7,602 bases of DNA from assembly GCA_947254465.1 (NCBI GenBank), contig CAMYEU010000078.1, forward strand, positions 1 through 7,602. Direction: 5' to 3'. Under the pieces are notes generated by a model, which was given only the letters and a program-made list of their open reading frames with translations, was not told the DNA's origin and ran no database searches. Of the stretch, positions 6,183-7,602 are shown piece after piece. The translations under genes and the position numbers were made by a program. The stretch comes from an uncultured Gemella sp. Its GTDB lineage: Bacteria; Bacillota; Bacilli; Staphylococcales; Gemellaceae. Positions within the stretch are counted from its first letter, which is position 1. Each line of letters opens with the position of its first letter.

Positions 6183-6434
6183 CTATAAAATAAATTTAGC
6201 TACTGTTTTAGCTGCTTTATAGTACATCGGTAATGAAGAAACAGATAATAAATTTAAATCTCCTATAGGAAACTTAGATTTTTCTGAAACAACATACCCT
6301 TTTTCTTCTAAATATTTTTTTGCTTCTTCTACTTTTGTACGTTCTTCTGAACTAAGATTTTCTTTTTTATGAAATACAGTAGCTGCTGCAATTGCTCCAA
6401 CTCCTACAAGGCCTAATAATAATTTTTTACCCAT
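6183..6434 (-). CDS. Small membrane-anchored protein, unrecognised
   Basis: This 83-residue protein has the basic N terminus MGKK and one hydrophobic glycine/alanine-rich segment (4-21, LLLGLVGVGAIAAATVF), then a charged, probably helical stretch ENLSSEERTKVEEAKKYLEEKG (26-47 region) and a mostly hydrophobic C terminus. There is no lipobox cysteine and no clear signal-peptidase site, so an uncleaved anchor is likely. I do not recognise the family. The gene is credible because of its excellent ribosome binding site (AAAGGAG, seven to eight bases before the ATG) and because its stop lies two bases before the yihY ATG, which has no site of its own. It may assist or regulate the YihY-like protein; that is inference from position only. 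It follows the competence cluster after 189 bases. Confidence 0.75.
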   Translation of the reverse strand: MGKKLLLGLVGVGAIAAATVFHKKENLSSEERTKVEEAKKYLEEKGYVVSEKSKFPIGDLNLLSVSSLPMYYKAAKTVAKFIL

Positions 6435-6480
6435 TAATATCTCCTTTTAATTTAGTTTCAATTTTTGTCAATATAATACT

Positions 6481-6509
6481 ATTTTAAACCATTTAATAAA
6501 ACAAAGCAA
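6481..6509 (-). promoter_or_regulatory. Weak candidate promoter for the 83-residue gene and yihY
   Basis: On the minus strand TTGCTT (6504-6509) and TAAAAT (6481-6486) are 17 bases apart, about 46 bases before the ATG at 6434. The -35 matches only its TTG. A second possible -10, TATTAT (6473-6478), lies just downstream without a clear -35. Confidence 0.3.
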
Positions 6510-6574
6510 CAATTAATATATCTTTTAAAACTTTAATAATGATTTCTTTTTTATTATAAGTTATTTTTTTAATA

Positions 6575-6620
6575 ATTTAGTCCATCCTAAAATCCGATAT
6601 GGAAAATAGAATGGACCTAA
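6575..6620 (-). terminator. Long imperfect hairpin after the comG cluster
   Basis: TTAGTCCAT (6577-6585) pairs with ATGGACCTAA (6611-6620) with one bulged base. Inside, CTA and TCC pair with GGA and TAG around a symmetric A-rich internal loop and a short GATAT loop. It begins four bases after the comGG-like stop, so it probably ends the comG transcript. The minus-strand tail is AAATTATTAAAAAAA, not a U-tract, so it may instead protect the mRNA 3' end. Confidence 0.45.
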
Positions 6621-6623
6621 TTA

Positions 6624-6815
6624 TTATTTAGATTTATTATTTTCTTCTAACTGCTGTGTTATTTGTTTGTCATAATAATCATTTAAGTTTTTTATTGTAT
6701 ACATTTTATTTATATATATTCCTACAATACTAAACAAAACTGTAATAACTAGTAACGTAACCAGTAAGGAGGCTACTATAGCATTTGCACTTTTATGTTT
6801 CTTTTTAGTTCTCAT
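6624..6815 (-). CDS. Short ComGG-like competence protein (by position)
   Basis: This is a 63-residue protein with the basic N terminus MRTKKKHK, one transmembrane segment (about 11-33, AIVASLLVTLLVITVLFSIV) and a short hydrophilic tail. It follows comGF by four bases as the last gene of the run, where comGG stands in Bacilli, and ComGG proteins likewise begin with basic residues and a single membrane helix. No prepilin cleavage motif with Glu at +5 is seen; streptococcal ComGG also lacks a clear one. At 63 residues it is well below the usual 90-130, so it may be a reduced or truncated form, and no continuation is evident after the TAA. The Shine-Dalgarno GGAGGGG is strong but ends about ten bases before the ATG. 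It may instead be an unrelated small membrane protein. Confidence 0.55.
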   Translation of the reverse strand: MRTKKKHKSANAIVASLLVTLLVITVLFSIVGIYINKMYTIKNLNDYYDKQITQQLEENNKSK

Positions 6816-6819
6816 AAAT

Positions 6820-7422
6820 CTAATTCCCCTCCTCGGTAGCGTCTACTGGTTTAATTTTTTCTATTTCTTCATTTTTATTATCTTGATTCTCTTTTTCTTT
6901 CCGTACTTTCTCTTCTTTTTCTTTTTCTTCTTCGGCTTTTTCTTTCTCAGTTTTTTCATTTTTCAGTTTTAGCAACATTTCTCGATGATGATTATTTTTA
7001 TCAACAATAATAATATGAATAGTTTCATCATCTACTGATAATGAATAACCACTAATATGCTTAAGTAGGAGAATATAGCCGGCAAAGTCATTAGAATTTT
7101 TAAATTTATCCATATAAATCTGATTATCATTAAAATTTATTCTTATATCTTCTGAGCCATCTTTACTTGTCATTATAATATAATGTTTTTCTTGAGTGAC
7201 TTTTGCACTATTGTTATATGTTTGCAAAATTTTTCTATGAGCTAAGGCATATTCATAATTAGAATAATCTAAAAATCTTTTAGAGGTGTTTATTGTAGTT
7301 TGTAATATTAACATAAGTAGTAGCGTCAGAATTACTAATAGAAATAAAGATACTGTCAATTCTAACAAGGTGAATCCTGGTTTATATTTAGCTATAACTA
7401 ATTTTCTCACCAGTCTCTTCAT
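6820..7422 (-). CDS. comGF: ComGF-like competence pilus minor pseudopilin with charged tail
   Basis: ComGF is a minor subunit of the competence pilus that takes up DNA through the Gram-positive wall. From the chosen ATG the protein has 200 residues. A basic leader (1-16) ends in KPG, and the class III prepilin motif GFTLLELTV follows. Cleavage by a ComC-type peptidase is expected between Gly16 and Phe17, with Glu21 at +5. A hydrophobic helix runs to about 41 and a globular domain to about 153. Residues 154-200 are an added tail with 28 Glu or Lys in 47 residues. ComGF is normally about 140-150 residues, so this tail is unusual. The start at 7422 is preceded by GAGG seven bases upstream; the longer frame from ATG 7446 has no good site. 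The gene overlaps the comGE-like gene by 35 bases and precedes the comGG-like gene by four. Confidence 0.8.
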   Translation of the reverse strand: MKRLVRKLVIAKYKPGFTLLELTVSLFLLVILTLLLMLILQTTINTSKRFLDYSNYEYALAHRKILQTYNNSAKVTQEKHYIIMTSKDGSEDIRINFNDNQIYMDKFKNSNDFAGYILLLKHISGYSLSVDDETIHIIIVDKNNHHREMLLKLKNEKTEKEKAEEEKEKEEKVRKEKENQDNKNEEIEKIKPVDATEEGN

Positions 7423-7569
7423 CCTCAATCCTCGCTGAATTTTCATTTACACTTATGTAATAATTATTTCTTCTTGTAGTAAAACTTTTATCTTTATAGT
7501 GACTACAAATCTCCTCATACAATATTTCCCTCATTTCTAACTCTTTTTCAATCCTATATAGATTAGAAT
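7388..7569 (-). CDS. 3' end of a ComGE-like pseudopilin (partial)
   Basis: An open minus-strand frame runs from the insert edge (first whole codon at 7565-7567) to TAA at 7388-7390, giving 59 codons. The peptide begins SNLYRIEKELEMREILYEEI, a charged helix, and ends in a strand-like region with ISVNENSARI and GEKISYS. Helix then strands is the layout of a pseudopilin after its hydrophobic N terminus. It overlaps the comGF start in another frame, as comG genes commonly do, and it stands where comGE belongs, so I call it ComGE-like on position. No diagnostic motif remains, because the prepilin signal lies beyond the adapter junction at 7570. The two other minus-strand frames close quickly at this edge. 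Confidence 0.55.
7430..7433 (-). promoter_or_regulatory. Ribosome binding site favouring the comGF start at 7422
   Basis: GAGG on the minus strand lies seven bases before the ATG at 7420-7422, inside the comGE-like reading frame. The alternative ATG at 7446 has only a weak AAGTG before it. Confidence 0.55.
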
Positions 7570-7602
7570 CTGTCTCTTATACACATCTGACGCTGCCGAC
7601 GA
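7570..7602. other. Illumina Nextera i5-side library adapter (artefact)
   Basis: This is not genomic. Bases 7570-7588 are the inverted 19-base mosaic end CTGTCTCTTATACACATCT. Bases 7589-7602 (GACGCTGCCGACGA) are the reverse complement of the Nextera read-1 primer segment. The genomic insert ends at 7569. Confidence 0.98.

Noticed and set aside
6466..6471. Perfect TTGACA on the minus strand before the 83-residue gene as a -35
   Set aside because: The matching -10 position falls in the ribosome binding site (AAAAGG) and shows no TATAAT-like sequence.
31..7588. 19-base inverted repeats at the two ends that look like the terminal repeats of a composite transposon
   Set aside because: They are the Tn5 mosaic ends of Nextera adapters, with primer and index sequence outside them. 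No transposase lies between.

Overview
The window is one stretch of AT-rich, Gram-positive (Firmicutes, class Bacilli) chromosome lying between two Illumina Nextera adapter sequences. Positions 1-49 and 7570-7602 are library adapter, not biology, so the genomic insert is 50-7569. The lineage call rests on HPr kinase/phosphorylase, a family II (DHH) pyrophosphatase, Gram-positive comG-type pseudopilin genes, strong AGGAGG-like ribosome binding sites and low GC. A Gemella-like organism, or a relative of Staphylococcus, is my best guess from memory of protein similarity. The window alone cannot prove it.

Layout: all but one gene are on the minus strand, so transcription runs from high to low coordinates. 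(1) 7569-6624: the 3' end of a competence pilus operon, with the tail of a comGE-like gene, comGF and a short comGG-like gene. (2) 6434-5278: a two-gene unit of an unrecognised 83-residue membrane-anchored protein and a YihY/BrkB-family membrane protein, closed by a strong terminator. (3) 5041-3547: msrA (methionine sulfoxide reductase) and ppaC (manganese pyrophosphatase). ppaC also has a good promoter of its own. (4) 3463-366: a tightly packed operon of a YvlD-like holin-fold membrane protein, hprK, lgt and trxB, closed by a terminator. (5) 50-163, plus strand: the last 37 codons of an unidentified membrane protein. It converges on trxB, with a separate terminator for each direction in the 202-base gap.

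The genes are mostly housekeeping. HprK senses carbon state and (de)phosphorylates HPr-Ser46, Lgt makes lipoproteins by diacylglyceryl transfer, TrxB feeds the thioredoxin pool, and MsrA uses thioredoxin to repair oxidised methionine. PpaC removes pyrophosphate from biosynthesis. The yvlD-hprK-lgt-trxB order is a condensed form of a neighbourhood known from Bacillus and staphylococci. ComGE, ComGF and ComGG are minor parts of the DNA-uptake pilus.

I found no CRISPR array, tRNA, rRNA, riboswitch, insertion sequence or defence system, and no clear sign of a new biological system. The most interesting items are a long Glu/Lys tail on ComGF, a very short ComGG, the coupled 83-residue/YihY pair with no ribosome binding site for yihY, and the adapter ends themselves. 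Three gene starts (trxB, lgt, comGF) should be moved downstream of the longest open frame.
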